The position numbers and the translations under genes are program-made. Below, in pieces: positions 48,379 through 56,877 of a stretch of 64,000 bases of DNA. A model generated the notes under the pieces. It was not told where the DNA came from and searched no databases. It was given only the letters and a program-made list of their open reading frames with translations. Position 1 is the first letter of the stretch; each line of letters starts with the position of its first letter. Source of the stretch: Cyclobacteriaceae bacterium (GTDB lineage Bacteria > Bacteroidota > Bacteroidia > Cytophagales > Cyclobacteriaceae); NCBI GenBank assembly GCA_026003355.1, contig BPHC01000001.1, positions 1-64,000 on the forward strand, in the 5' to 3' direction.

Positions 48379-48602
48379 TTATTTCACTACAAAAACAAAC
48401 TCGCTGCCCGGGGCATCGCTTCCAAATTTACCAAAACGTGGCTCGGGCTTGAGCCGCTCAACGTAGGTAAGTAACTCGTTCAGGCTTAATATGCCATCGT
48501 TGCCGCCTCTGCTGCGCAGGGCTTTTACAATGCCGGCAGCAAAAGGAGAGTGGTTGCCGGGGGTGCCATCAGATACATACTCTTTGCCACGTGGCCGGCG
48601 GC
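48379..48602 (-). pseudogene. Remnant of a caspase-like (C14) peptidase, C-terminal end only
   Basis: In one minus-strand frame about 70 codons read 'GKEYVSDGTPGNHSPFAA' then 'GIVKALRSRGGNDGILSL' and 'EPRFGKFGSDAPGSEFVFVVK' before TAA at 48379-48381. This is the conserved end of bacterial caspase-family domains (VSDG-PG-HSPFA ... NGGNDGIL ... FG-N-PGSDF-FVVK). The frame is closed by a stop just upstream, there is no start codon, and the catalytic His and Cys regions are absent. The fragment directly follows the ppx/gppA stop. It therefore looks like the leftover of a deleted gene and explains the otherwise gene-free stretch 48291-48610. Confidence 0.65.
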
Positions 48603-48610
48603 AGCAGGGC

Positions 48611-49549
48611 TTACAGTTTTATCGTTTTTTTGCCCTGGCTTTGGTCGGCCAGGTTGGCAAATGTTACCTTTTTGCGGCTTTTGTTTTTGCGGTACAGGTG
48701 CAGCATGATGCCGTCTTTCAGGCCTACCTCGGGCACCTGTATGTACCGGGCCCCTGCCCACTCCATTACCTTAATATAAATCTGGCTGGCGGGCAAAATT
48801 ACATCGGCCCGGTCGGGGTTCATCTGCAATAGGTAAATGCGTTCTTCCAGGGTGTGCTGTTCAATCATGGCGCTTATTTCGCGCACCTTTTTAAGCGACA
48901 TCAGGCGGTGTGGCTTAAGCTGGGCCAGTTCGAAAATTTTGCTGATGTTGCCCCCCGTACCTATGGCCGTAATTTTGCCGGGGTGATGTTGTACTTGTTT
49001 TTTTACCCATTGCTCCATCTCCTTCCAAATGGCGGGCGAGTCGCTACGTTCAAGAATGCGAACAGACCCGATTTTAAAAGAGCGTGTATTGGTTTTTTTT
49101 CCGTTTACATAAATATTCAGTTCTGTGCTTCCGCCTCCTACATCGATGTGCAGATAGGTTCCTTCCGATAAATAGGTAAGAATGGCCTGGTTAATCAGTT
49201 CGGCTTCCTGTTTGCCGTCAATAATATGAATGTCCAGTCCGGTTTCTTCCTTTACACGCTGTGCCAGTTCTGCGCCATTCTCCGATTCGCGCATGGCCGA
49301 GGTGGCGCAGGCCATGTAGTCGTCTGCTTCGTACAGCTCAATAAGCATTTTAAACACGCGCATCAGTTTTATGAATTTTTGCGCGCTGTGCTCACTTATT
49401 CGCTGGGTGGTAAACACATCGTGCCCCAAACGAAGCGGAAACCGCACATACTCCATTTTTTTGAAAATAACACGCGGGCCGCTGTCGAGCACAGACGATA
49501 CCTGAAAGCGTATGGCATTCGAACCGATGTCAACGGCTGCTAACTTCAT
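48611..49549 (-). CDS. Exopolyphosphatase/GppA-family phosphatase
   Basis: 312 residues, ASKHA fold. 'MKLAAVDIGSNAIRFQVSSV' is the phosphate-1 motif, 'ACATSAMRESENG' and 'IIDGKQEAELI' follow, 'LHIDVGGGSTELNIY' is phosphate-2, and 'ITAIGTGGNISKI' the adenosine/late phosphate loop. It degrades polyphosphate or hydrolyses pppGpp to ppGpp; family members cannot be separated by eye. Its length corresponds to the short form without the C-terminal HD domain. Location near ppk1 and PPK2 supports polyphosphate turnover. Confidence 0.87.
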   Translation of the reverse strand: MKLAAVDIGSNAIRFQVSSVLDSGPRVIFKKMEYVRFPLRLGHDVFTTQRISEHSAQKFIKLMRVFKMLIELYEADDYMACATSAMRESENGAELAQRVKEETGLDIHIIDGKQEAELINQAILTYLSEGTYLHIDVGGGSTELNIYVNGKKTNTRSFKIGSVRILERSDSPAIWKEMEQWVKKQVQHHPGKITAIGTGGNISKIFELAQLKPHRLMSLKKVREISAMIEQHTLEERIYLLQMNPDRADVILPASQIYIKVMEWAGARYIQVPEVGLKDGIMLHLYRKNKSRKKVTFANLADQSQGKKTIKL

Positions 49550-49557
49550 GGCGCTTT

Positions 49558-49565
49558 CAAAGGTA
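49558..49565 (-). promoter_or_regulatory. Promoter -7 element of ppx/gppA
   Basis: Minus-strand TACCTTTG (exact TAnnTTTG) ends 8 bp before the ATG at 49549, again suggesting a very short or absent 5' leader. Confidence 0.4.
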
Positions 49566-49645
49566 ACGTGAACGGCCGGTACATCCTACAGCGATGGTTA
49601 AGATTTATGCAACGGGCATATTTTTTTAATTTGAATTTAAAATTG

Positions 49646-49653
49646 TTTCTTTG
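49646..49653 (+). promoter_or_regulatory. Likely -7 element driving the met operon riboswitch
   Basis: TTTCTTTG (one mismatch to TAnnTTTG) ends 5 bp before the first riboswitch base pair, so transcription would begin about where the aptamer P1 stem begins. A T-rich stretch lies upstream but no clear -33 TTTG at the right distance was found. Confidence 0.35.
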
Positions 49654-49658
49654 CAGCG

Positions 49659-49772
49659 CTTATCCAGAAAGACCGAGGGACTGGGCCCGAAGACGTCTTG
49701 GCATCCTGCCCACAGATGGCATCTGCGGGTGTTGTGCCAAATCCCATCCCGCCCCATGGCGGGAAAGATAAG
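49659..49772 (+). promoter_or_regulatory. SAM-I (S-box) riboswitch controlling metH-metF
   Basis: P1 is closed by CTTATC (49659-49664) and GATAAG (49767-49772). Inside are the S-box landmarks: AGAAAGACCGAGGGACTGG at the start of P2, CTTGGCATCCTGCC around 49698, the GTGTTGTGCCAAATCCCATC segment at 49730-49748 with the P3/P4 junction, and GGGAAAGATAAG at the end. It lies 50 bp before the metH ATG. TATCCAGA (49661-49668) is also complementary to TCTGGATA at 49792-49799 near the ribosome-binding region, giving an alternative pairing that could switch translation. A short CCGC/GCGG hairpin lies between the two. Confidence 0.87.
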
Positions 49773-49821
49773 CAACCCGCCTTTGCGGCTCTCTGGATAG
49801 GTTTAACCGTTTCAGAGGGTC

Positions 49822-50808
49822 ATGCTGGAAGAAATATTGCAACAACGTATCCTGGTGCTTGATGGCGCCATGGGTACTATGATACAGCGGTACGGGCTTA
49901 CGGAAGAAGATTTCCGCGGAGACCGTTTTCAAAATCACCCTTGCCCGCTGAAAGGCAACAACGATTTGCTTTCCATAACCCGGCCGGATATCATCCGCGA
50001 AATTCATGAACAATATCTGGAGGCAGGTGCCGATATTATTGAAACCAACACCTTTAGCAGCACCCGGATTGCCCAGGCCGATTATCAGCTGGAACCTATT
50101 GTCTACGAACTGAATGTAGCTTCGGCACAGTTGGCACGTCAGGCTGCTGACCAATACACTTCGCAAACCAAACCCAGGTTTGTAGCCGGTGCCATTGGAC
50201 CTACCAATAAAACCGCTTCCATTTCGCCCGATGTAAATAACCCCGGTTACCGCGCCATTACCTTCGATGAACTGGCCGAAGCTTATTACGAACAGGTTAA
50301 AGGATTGGTTGATGGCGGGGTTGACCTGCTGTTGGTAGAAACGGTGTTCGATACGCTGAACGCAAAAGCTGCCCTGTTTGCAATACAGCAGCACGAAGAA
50401 GATACCGGAAGAAAGCTTCCCGTAATGGTTTCGGGTACCATAACCGATGCCAGCGGCAGGACTTTATCCGGACAAACCACCGAAGCGTTTCTTATTTCTG
50501 TTTCGCACGTACCCTTGCTGAGCATAGGACTTAACTGTGCCCTGGGGGCTGCGCAGCTCAGGCCTTACCTGCAGGTTTTGGCCCGTGAGGCCCCGTGCTA
50601 TGTAAGCGCTTACCCAAATGCCGGATTGCCCAATGCCTTCGGCCATTACGATCAGTCACCGGATGAGATGGCTGCACAAATAGAAGAATACCTCAAAGAA
50701 CAGCTGGTAAATATTATTGGCGGATGTTGCGGCACCACACCCGGACATATCAAAAAGATTGCTGCCTTGGCCGAAAATTATAGTCCCCGGAAAATTGGTA
50801 ATGTGTAG
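49822..50808 (+). CDS. metH: Methionine synthase, homocysteine-binding half (split MetH)
   Basis: 328 residues equal to the N-terminal barrel of cobalamin-dependent methionine synthase. '[27 protein letters not shown]' is the MetH-specific start, and the Zn2+ ligands are Cys239 ('GLNCALG'), Cys302 and Cys303 ('[11 protein letters not shown]'). It binds and activates homocysteine and must work with the separate downstream half. The frame ends soon after the barrel ('[10 protein letters not shown]'), where single-chain MetH proteins have the linker to the folate domain. The SAM-I riboswitch precedes it. Splitting of MetH at this point occurs in other Bacteroidota, but here a repeat-rich insert separates the halves. 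Confidence 0.9.
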   Translation: MLEEILQQRILVLDGAMGTMIQRYGLTEEDFRGDRFQNHPCPLKGNNDLLSITRPDIIREIHEQYLEAGADIIETNTFSSTRIAQADYQLEPIVYELNVASAQLARQAADQYTSQTKPRFVAGAIGPTNKTASISPDVNNPGYRAITFDELAEAYYEQVKGLVDGGVDLLLVETVFDTLNAKAALFAIQQHEEDTGRKLPVMVSGTITDASGRTLSGQTTEAFLISVSHVPLLSIGLNCALGAAQLRPYLQVLAREAPCYVSAYPNAGLPNAFGHYDQSPDEMAAQIEEYLKEQLVNIIGGCCGTTPGHIKKIAALAENYSPRKIGNV

Positions 50809-51088
50809 TTTAATAGTCCATAGTTTGATAGTCCATAGTCTGATAGTCCATAGACCAACCAACCATGGACCGACCAACCATTTACTAACTAACCATGGAC
50901 TAACTAACCATGGACCGACCAACCATGTACTGACTAACCATGGACCGACTAACCATGGACCAACCAACCATGTACTGACTAACCATGGACTAACTAACCA
51001 TGGACTGACCAACCATCGACTGATTGACCATGGACTAACTAACCATCGACTGATTGACCATGGACTTACCAACCACGGACTAACCAAC
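50809..51088 (+). repeat. Left 15-bp-period repeat array
   Basis: Starts immediately after the metH N-half stop. Two unit types follow each other: three units like GATAGTCCATAGTCT, then, after a switch at about 50852-50865, roughly 15 degenerate units like CCATGGACTGACTAA. The first type is the inverted form of the second around the core AGTCCAT/ATGGACT, so the array can fold back on itself in register. Variation is mostly C/T or A/G changes. A 55-bp segment (50827-50881) is identical to one in the right array. Confidence 0.9.
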
Positions 51089-51107
51089 AAACCTAAACTT
51101 TCTTACT

Positions 51108-51464
51108 ATGGCATTTAAATTCGAACAGCTTAAAGTATGGCAGCGTTCGGTTGAGCTTTCGGGCGAGGTATATGAATTAACGAAAAAATTTCCGCGGGAA
51201 GAGGTATATGTTTTGTCGGCTCAGTTGCAACGTGCTTCCGATTCCATTGCGCTGAATATAGCCGAGGGTTCAACGGGACAGTCAAATCGTGAGTTCAAGA
51301 GATTTTTGGGTATAGCCATTCGGTCGGCTGTTGAAGTTGTGTGTTGCTTTTATCTGGCAAAAAGGCGGAAGTTGGTATCGGAAAAGGAATTTACCTACTT
51401 CTACGAGGCATTATCCGATCTGATTAAAGGAATGCAGGCTCTTCGCAAATCCATTAAAACCTGA
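51108..51464 (+). CDS. Four-helix-bundle protein, S23/IVS family (Avd-like)
   Basis: 118 residues. 'FKFEQLKVWQRSVELSGEVYELTKKFPREEVYVLSAQLQRASDSIALNIAEGSTGQSNREFKRFLGIAIRSAVEV' contains all family landmarks: KVWQ, the P-x-E, the QLQRA-DSIA-NIAEG helix and the RFL-IA-S helix. The family was first found inside intervening sequences of bacterial 23S rRNA genes and is structurally related to the Avd protein of diversity-generating retroelements. Its molecular function is not established; a basic surface suggests nucleic-acid binding. It is the only gene between the metH halves and is enclosed by two related repeat arrays. Confidence 0.9.
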   Translation: MAFKFEQLKVWQRSVELSGEVYELTKKFPREEVYVLSAQLQRASDSIALNIAEGSTGQSNREFKRFLGIAIRSAVEVVCCFYLAKRRKLVSEKEFTYFYEALSDLIKGMQALRKSIKT

Positions 51465-51479
51465 CAGTAGTCCAGTTCA

Positions 51480-51915
51480 ATGGTTTATAGTTTGATAGTC
51501 CATAGTTTTATGGTCAATAGTTTGATAGCTCATAGTCTGATAGTCCATAGTTTGATAGTTCATAGTCTGATAGTCCATAGTCTGATAGTCCATAGACCAA
51601 CCAACCATGGACCGACCAACCATGTACTGACTAACCATGGACTGACCAACCATGGACTGACTATCCATGGACTGACTATCCATGGACTGACTATCCATGG
51701 ACTGACTAACCATGAACTGACCAACCATGGACTGACTATCCATGGACTGACTATCCATGGACTGACTAACCATGGACTGACTAACCATGGACTGACTAAC
51801 CATGGACCGACCAACCATGGACCGACCAACCATGTACTGAATAACCATGGACTAACTAACCATGGACTAACTAACCACGAACCAACCAACCATGAACTAA
51901 TTAACCATAAACCAA
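51480..51915 (+). repeat. Right 15-bp-period repeat array
   Basis: Begins 15 bp after the four-helix gene and runs nearly to the second metH half. It has about seven units of the GATAGTCCATAGTCT type followed, after the same switch sequence (about 51594-51607), by about 20 units of the CCATGGACTGACTAA type. The direction of the two blocks is the same as in the left array, so the four-helix gene is flanked by direct, not inverted, copies. Because 15 is divisible by three, the array is open in several frames and spells pentapeptides (LTNHG); this is a by-product. Confidence 0.9.
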
Positions 51916-51972
51916 AAACCTATTAGCACTATAAAACCATATCGCCCACTTAAACTCAGCGGACTGGAAGCG

Positions 51973-54625
51973 GTGGTAATTACACCTGCCTCCAACTTTG
52001 TAAACATTGGCGAACGGACCAACGTAACCGGATCGGCAAAATTCTTGAAATTGATTAAGGAAGACCGGTTTGAAGAAGCACTTCAAATTGCCCTCGAGCA
52101 GGTACGCGGCGGAGCGCAGGTGCTGGATGTAAACATGGACGAAGGCATGATAGATGCCAAAGCCGCTATGGTAAAGTTTCTTAACCTGATGGCGTCCGAA
52201 CCCGAACTGGCCCGCGTTCCGGTTATGATCGACTCATCCAAATGGGAGGTTATTGAAGCCGGACTCAAATGCCTGCAGGGAAAGGGTATCGTTAACTCCA
52301 TAAGCCTTAAAGCAGGAGAGGAGGAATTTATCCGCCAAGCCCGCCTTATTCGCAAATATGGCGCAGCCGTGGTAGTTATGGCCTTCGATGAACAGGGCCA
52401 GGCCGATACATTTGAACGCAGAATTGCCATCTGCAGCCGGGCATATAACATCCTCGTAAACCGCGTAAAGTTCCCGCCGGAAGACATCATCTTCGATCCC
52501 AACATATTTCCTGTAGCTACGGGAATGGAAGAGCACCGGTCGTATGCACTCGACTTTTTCAGGGCCGCACGATGGATACGCGAAAACCTGCCGCATGCGC
52601 ACGTAAGCGGCGGAGTGAGCAACGTATCTTTCAGCTTTCGGGGGTAACCAAAAAGTGCGCGAGGCTATGCATGCAGCCTTTCTGTATCATGCCATTCGGC
52701 ACGGCATGGACATGGGTATCGTTAACCCCTCGCTGCTGGAGGTATACGATGAAGTTGAACCCGAACTGCTGGAACGCGTAGAAGATGTGCTGCTCGATCG
52801 CAGACCCGATGCTACTGAAAGGCTGGTGGAATATGCCGAAAAGGTAAAGGGCACAGTTAAGAAAAAAGAAACTGATGAAGCCTGGCGCAATGCCACAGTA
52901 GAAGAAAGAATAACCCATGCGCTGGTTAAAGGAATTGTTGACTACGTTGAAGCCGATGCCCGTGAAGCACTGGAAAAATACGGATCGCCACTGGCCGTGA
53001 TTGAAGGACCCCTCATGCAGGGCATGAATGTGGTGGGCGACCTGTTTGGCGCAGGCAAGATGTTTCTGCCACAGGTGGTAAAAAGTGCCCGCGTTATGAA
53101 GAAGGCTGTTGCCTTTCTGGAACCTTTTCTGCTCGAACAGCAAAAGGCCGGTGGGCAAGCATCCAAACCTGCCGCCCGTGTACTCATAGCAACTGTAAAA
53201 GGCGATGTACATGACATCGGAAAAAATATTGTGGGTGTTGTGCTGGCCTGCAACAATTTTGAGGTAATTGACCTGGGCGTAATGGTGCCCGCAGAAAAAA
53301 TACTGGACGAAGCCCGCAACCGCCAGGCCGATGTAATTGGCCTTAGCGGCCTTATTACTCCATCGCTCGATGAAATGGTATATGTGGCAAAAGAAATGCA
53401 ACGCCGGCAGTTTGATATTCCCCTGCTTATTGGCGGAGCCACTACCTCGCGCCTGCATACGGCCGTGAAAATAGATCTGGCCTACGATGGCCCCGTGGTG
53501 TATGTGCCCGATGCCTCCCGCAGTGTACCTGTTGTAACCGAGCTGGTAAACGAAACTTCCCGCCCAAAGTTTGTGCAACAGGTTAAGGCCGAATACAGCC
53601 GACTCAGGCAGGAACACGAAAACCGCACCCGGCTTAAAGATTACATCTCGCTGGGTGAAGCCCGAAACAACAAAATTGCTATCGACTGGCAAAACTATAT
53701 CATACCCCAACCAACCTTCACCGGCATTCGGGAAATCACCAGCTTATCGCTGGAAGTGCTTCGCCAGTATATTGACTGGACTCCGTTTTTTCAGACCTGG
53801 ATGCTCAGCGGTCGTTATCCGGACATATTTGAAGATGAAACCGCAGGGGCCGAGGCCCGCAAACTGTTTGATGATGCCAATGCTATGCTCAACAGGTTGA
53901 TTGAATCAAAAGGCCTTACGGCCAATGGCGTTGTCGCTTTTTACCCGGCCAACAGCACCGAAACAGACGATGTAAAGCTGTATTCCGGTGCTGGAAACGA
54001 TGTTCCCTTTGCCAGGCTTCACTTTTTGCGGCAGCAAAACAAAAAGGCGCCGGGCCTGCCTAACTTTTGCCTGGCCGATTTCATTGCGCCCGAAAGTCTG
54101 GGTAAACGCGATTACATCGGTATGTTTGCGGTAACAGCCGGTATAGGCCTTGAAAAATGGGTGGAAAAATTCAAAAGCGAACATGATGACTATTCGGAGA
54201 TAATGATAAAAGCCCTTGCCGACCGGCTGGCCGAAGCCTTTGCCGAATACCTGCATGAGTTGGTGCGAAAAAGCTGGTGGGCCTATGATCCCGAAGAAAA
54301 CCTGAACAACCAACAGCTCATTGCCGAGCAGTACCGCGGCATAAGGCCGGCACCGGGATACCCGGCCTGCCCCGATCACACCGAAAAGCGTACCCTTTTC
54401 GAAATACTGGAAGCCGAAAAGAGAGCCGGCATCCGTCTTACCGAATCAGGGGCCATGTACCCGGCAGCCTCCGTAAGCGGATATTACTTTGCGCATCCTG
54501 CAGCCCGGTACTTCGGACTGGGAAAAATTGGTAAAGACCAGGTTGAAGAGTACGCTGCCAGAAAAGGCATGAAAGTGGAAGAGGTTGAAAAATGGCTGGC
54601 ACCCAATCTGAACTATAACTTGTAA
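51973..54625 (+). CDS. metH: Methionine synthase, folate/cobalamin/activation half (split MetH), frame broken at a G-run
   Basis: The pterin-binding domain ('[20 protein letters not shown]', 'INMDEGM'-type '[15 protein letters not shown]') is followed by the B12 cap and B12-binding domain ('[30 protein letters not shown]', His being the lower cobalt ligand) and the AdoMet activation domain ('[25 protein letters not shown]'). The frame stops at 52647; removing one G from the run at 52640-52644 gives '[21 protein letters not shown]' and joins the rest. GTG 51973 is the first usual start, but family residues ('[10 protein letters not shown]') are already encoded upstream, back to a stop at 51898. 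No ATG occurs there, so ATT 51922 or another rare codon may be used. Confidence 0.87.
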
Positions 54626-54633
54626 ACCACATT

Positions 54634-55590
54634 ATGAAAGTTACCGAACATCTGAAAAATGCCAATGGCAAAACACTTTTTACCATAGAAGTTTTGCCGC
54701 CGCTTAAGGGTCAGAATATACGGTCGCTTTTCGACCACCTCGACCCGCTTATGGAATTTAAACCTCCATTTGTTGACGTTACCTACCACCGCGAGGAGTA
54801 TGTGTACAAAAAAAAGGAAAACGGTTTACTCGAAAAACGATCGGTACGCAAGCGCCCCGGCACGGTAGGAATTTGCGCAGCCATTCAAAACCACTACAAG
54901 GTAGATACCGTTCCGCACATTATCTGCGGTGGCTTTAGCAAGGAAGAAACCGAAAATGCGCTTATAGACCTCCACTTTCTGGGAATAGACAATGTGCTGG
55001 TGCTGCAGGGCGATGCCATAAAAAACGAAGGCCGCTTTGTGCCGGAGCCGGACGGCCACCGCTACGCATCTGAACTGCTGCAACAGGTGGTAGATATGAA
55101 CAACGGCATTTACCTGGATGATGAACTGCTAAACCCTACGCCAACCAACTTCTGTATTGGCGTGGCCGGTTACCCCGAAAAACATTTTGCTGCGCCCAAT
55201 CTTAAAACCGACCTGAAATATCTGAAGCTGAAAGTGGACCTGGGAGCCGACTACATTGTTACCCAAATGTTTTTCGACAACAAGAAATACTTTGATTTTG
55301 TAAAGCAATGCCGTGAAATGGGCATTAATGTACCCATTATACCCGGCATTAAGCCCATTACCAGCAAGTCTCAAATCAATATACTGCCAACCACTTTTCA
55401 TATTGACCTGCCCGAAGCCCTGGCCGATGAAATTGAAAAGTGCAAAGACAACGAAGCCGCCCGGCAGGTGGGAATAGAATGGGCCATTCAACAGTCAAAA
55501 GAATTGGTGAGGGCCGGGGTACCAACCCTGCATTTCTATTCCATGGGCAAAGCCGACCCGATTTATAAAATTGCCAGCGCCCTGTTTTAG
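54634..55590 (+). CDS. metF: Methylenetetrahydrofolate reductase
   Basis: 318 residues, TIM barrel. 'KTLFTIEVLPPLKGQNIRSLFDHLDPLMEFKPPFVDVTYHREEY' has the catalytic Glu of the FEV/FEFFPP region; 'LHFLGIDNVLVLQGD', 'CIGVAGYPEKHFAAPN' and 'ADYIVTQMFFDNKKYFDFVKQCREMGINVPIIPGIKPI' are further MetF blocks. It reduces 5,10-methylene- to 5-methyl-tetrahydrofolate, the methyl donor for MetH. It starts 8 bp after metH, so riboswitch control should extend to it. Confidence 0.94.
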   Translation: MKVTEHLKNANGKTLFTIEVLPPLKGQNIRSLFDHLDPLMEFKPPFVDVTYHREEYVYKKKENGLLEKRSVRKRPGTVGICAAIQNHYKVDTVPHIICGGFSKEETENALIDLHFLGIDNVLVLQGDAIKNEGRFVPEPDGHRYASELLQQVVDMNNGIYLDDELLNPTPTNFCIGVAGYPEKHFAAPNLKTDLKYLKLKVDLGADYIVTQMFFDNKKYFDFVKQCREMGINVPIIPGIKPITSKSQINILPTTFHIDLPEALADEIEKCKDNEAARQVGIEWAIQQSKELVRAGVPTLHFYSMGKADPIYKIASALF

Positions 55591-55922
55591 AGAAAAAACT
55601 TTCAAGTAAAGGTTAAAGACAACTTCGTAACACATTCATTCATTTTACGATTTGAAAAGTGTACAAAACGGTGGAAAAGTTGTGTATTACTTTTGGATGA
55701 TTTTTTTGGTCGATATAAACCCGCTACTTACCTTCACATCACTAAGCCAGCCGCTGGCCGGTTGGCCTGATGCGAAGAACGACAAAACCACATGCTTCTA
55801 CGGAACGTGTGAACAAAGGGTCTTCAGCATACAGGCTGAGCGGAATACTGCTTTGCAGTGTTCGGCACGAAACCGGAGGAAATCCGGCCGGTTTCAGCCG
55901 GTTAAGCTGATTTAGGGTTAAC

Positions 55923-55943
55923 AGGCAGCTACGGTTGCCTTTT
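55923..55943 (+). terminator. Terminator hairpin 1
   Basis: AGGCAGC (55923-55929) pairs with GTTGCCT (55934-55940) around the loop TACG and is followed by a short T-tract to 55943. Confidence 0.5.
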
Positions 55944-55949
55944 AACAAG

Positions 55950-55988
55950 ACGGGAATACGCAGATAAAAATGCTGTATTCCCGTTTTT
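55950..55988 (+). terminator. Terminator hairpin 2
   Basis: Perfect 10-bp stem ACGGGAATAC (55950-55959) with GTATTCCCGT (55975-55984), 15-base loop, then TTTT and a T-rich stretch. This is the strongest intrinsic terminator seen on the plus strand of the window. Confidence 0.8.
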
Positions 55989-56080
55989 ATTTTAAACTGA
56001 TCATGGACGGTGTTTTACCGATTTTAAAGGTCTGTTCGGATAAACAAAGTATTGTATTTTTACCCGTAAATGTAGTGGCC

Positions 56081-56863
56081 ATGAGATATGCTATTCCCGT
56101 CAGCGCTGTGTTGTTTCTTCTCGGTTTGACATGCTGCTCAAGGCAGGAGCAACCCCAACAACCTATTGTTTTGTTCAACGGCAAAAACCTGGAAGGCTGG
56201 ATACCCAAAATAGCCGGTTATAAGGCGGGAGAGAATTACAGGAACACCTTTCGGGTGGAAGATGGTGTGCTTAAGGTTTCGTATGCTGAATACGACTCGT
56301 TTACCACACAGTTTGGCCATTTGTTTTACCGCGAGCCTTTTTCGCATTACCGGTTGGTGGTGGAATACCGCTTTGTGGGGCATCAACCACCCGGTGGACA
56401 GGAATGGGCATTTATGAACAGCGGGGTGATGTTTCATGCACAGTCACCCGAAAGTATGGGTGTTGAACAAAGTTTTCCGGTTTCGCTCGAAGCCCAGTTT
56501 CTTGGAGGTACGGCCGACAGGCCCCGGCCTACCGGTAACCTGTGCACACCCGGAACCCATGTGTACATGGCCGATACACTCGTTACACAACATTGCATTA
56601 GTGCCTCAACGCCCACTTACCTGCCGGGTCAGTGGGTAAGAGCCGAGATTATTGTATATGGCGACAGCGTAATTCACCATGTTATTGAAGGCGACACGGT
56701 ACTAACCTACACGCGGCCTGTTATTGGAGGAGACTATCTGCCTGCCGGCTATCCGGAAGCCGAGGGCACCCGGCTTAAGGAAGGTTATATTGCCCTGCAG
56801 TCGGAGAGCCACCCCATTGAGTTCAGAAAGGTGGAACTATATCCGTTGCGGAAAAAAGAATAA
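56081..56863 (+). CDS. DUF1080 (3-keto-disaccharide hydrolase-like) lipoprotein
   Basis: About 260 residues from ATG 56081 ('MRYAIPVSAVLFLLGLTCCSRQ'), an export signal ending in a probable lipoprotein Cys; longer in-frame starts run into the terminator. The DUF1080 lectin-like/concanavalin fold shows 'IVLFNGKNLEGWIPK', 'NTFRVEDGVLKVSY', 'FSHYRLVVEYRFVG', 'NSGVMFHAQSPESMG' and 'GYIALQSESHPIEFRKVELYPL'. Members bind or hydrolyse oxidised sugars; the substrate here is unknown. A TATTTTTA box about 56055 may be its promoter. Confidence 0.85.
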   Translation: MRYAIPVSAVLFLLGLTCCSRQEQPQQPIVLFNGKNLEGWIPKIAGYKAGENYRNTFRVEDGVLKVSYAEYDSFTTQFGHLFYREPFSHYRLVVEYRFVGHQPPGGQEWAFMNSGVMFHAQSPESMGVEQSFPVSLEAQFLGGTADRPRPTGNLCTPGTHVYMADTLVTQHCISASTPTYLPGQWVRAEIIVYGDSVIHHVIEGDTVLTYTRPVIGGDYLPAGYPEAEGTRLKEGYIALQSESHPIEFRKVELYPLRKKE

Positions 56864-56877
56864 CCGGTTTTACCTGT

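Larger units (their letters stand above)
55688..55990 (+). ncRNA. Possible non-coding transcript between metF and the DUF1080 gene
   Basis: The 490-bp gap 55591-56080 holds no convincing coding frame. TACTTTTG at 55688-55695 is an exact TAnnTTTG box. The following 290 bases contain a stem GAAACCGG/CCGGTTTC (55869-55876 with 55888-55895) and other GC-rich complementary words, and end in two consecutive terminator hairpins. This could be a small RNA or just the metF 3' region. No known RNA family was recognised. Confidence 0.3.

Noticed and set aside
50809-51915. CRISPR array
   Set aside because: Units are only 15 bp, directly adjacent and degenerate, with no unique spacers and no cas genes nearby.
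50717-51926. Reading frames spelling LTNHG or SPWLV pentapeptides through the arrays
   Set aside because: They exist because the repeat period of 15 is divisible by three and the units lack stops in several frames, on both strands. They have no domain, and the DNA-level symmetry explains the pattern better.
52631-53710. 359-codon minus-strand frame opposite metH
   Set aside because: It is a shadow of a strongly conserved coding region and shows no signal, domain or promoter.
55652-55915. 87-codon frame in the metF-DUF1080 gap
   Set aside because: No recognisable feature, mixed composition, and it overlaps strong hairpins; a non-coding reading is preferred.
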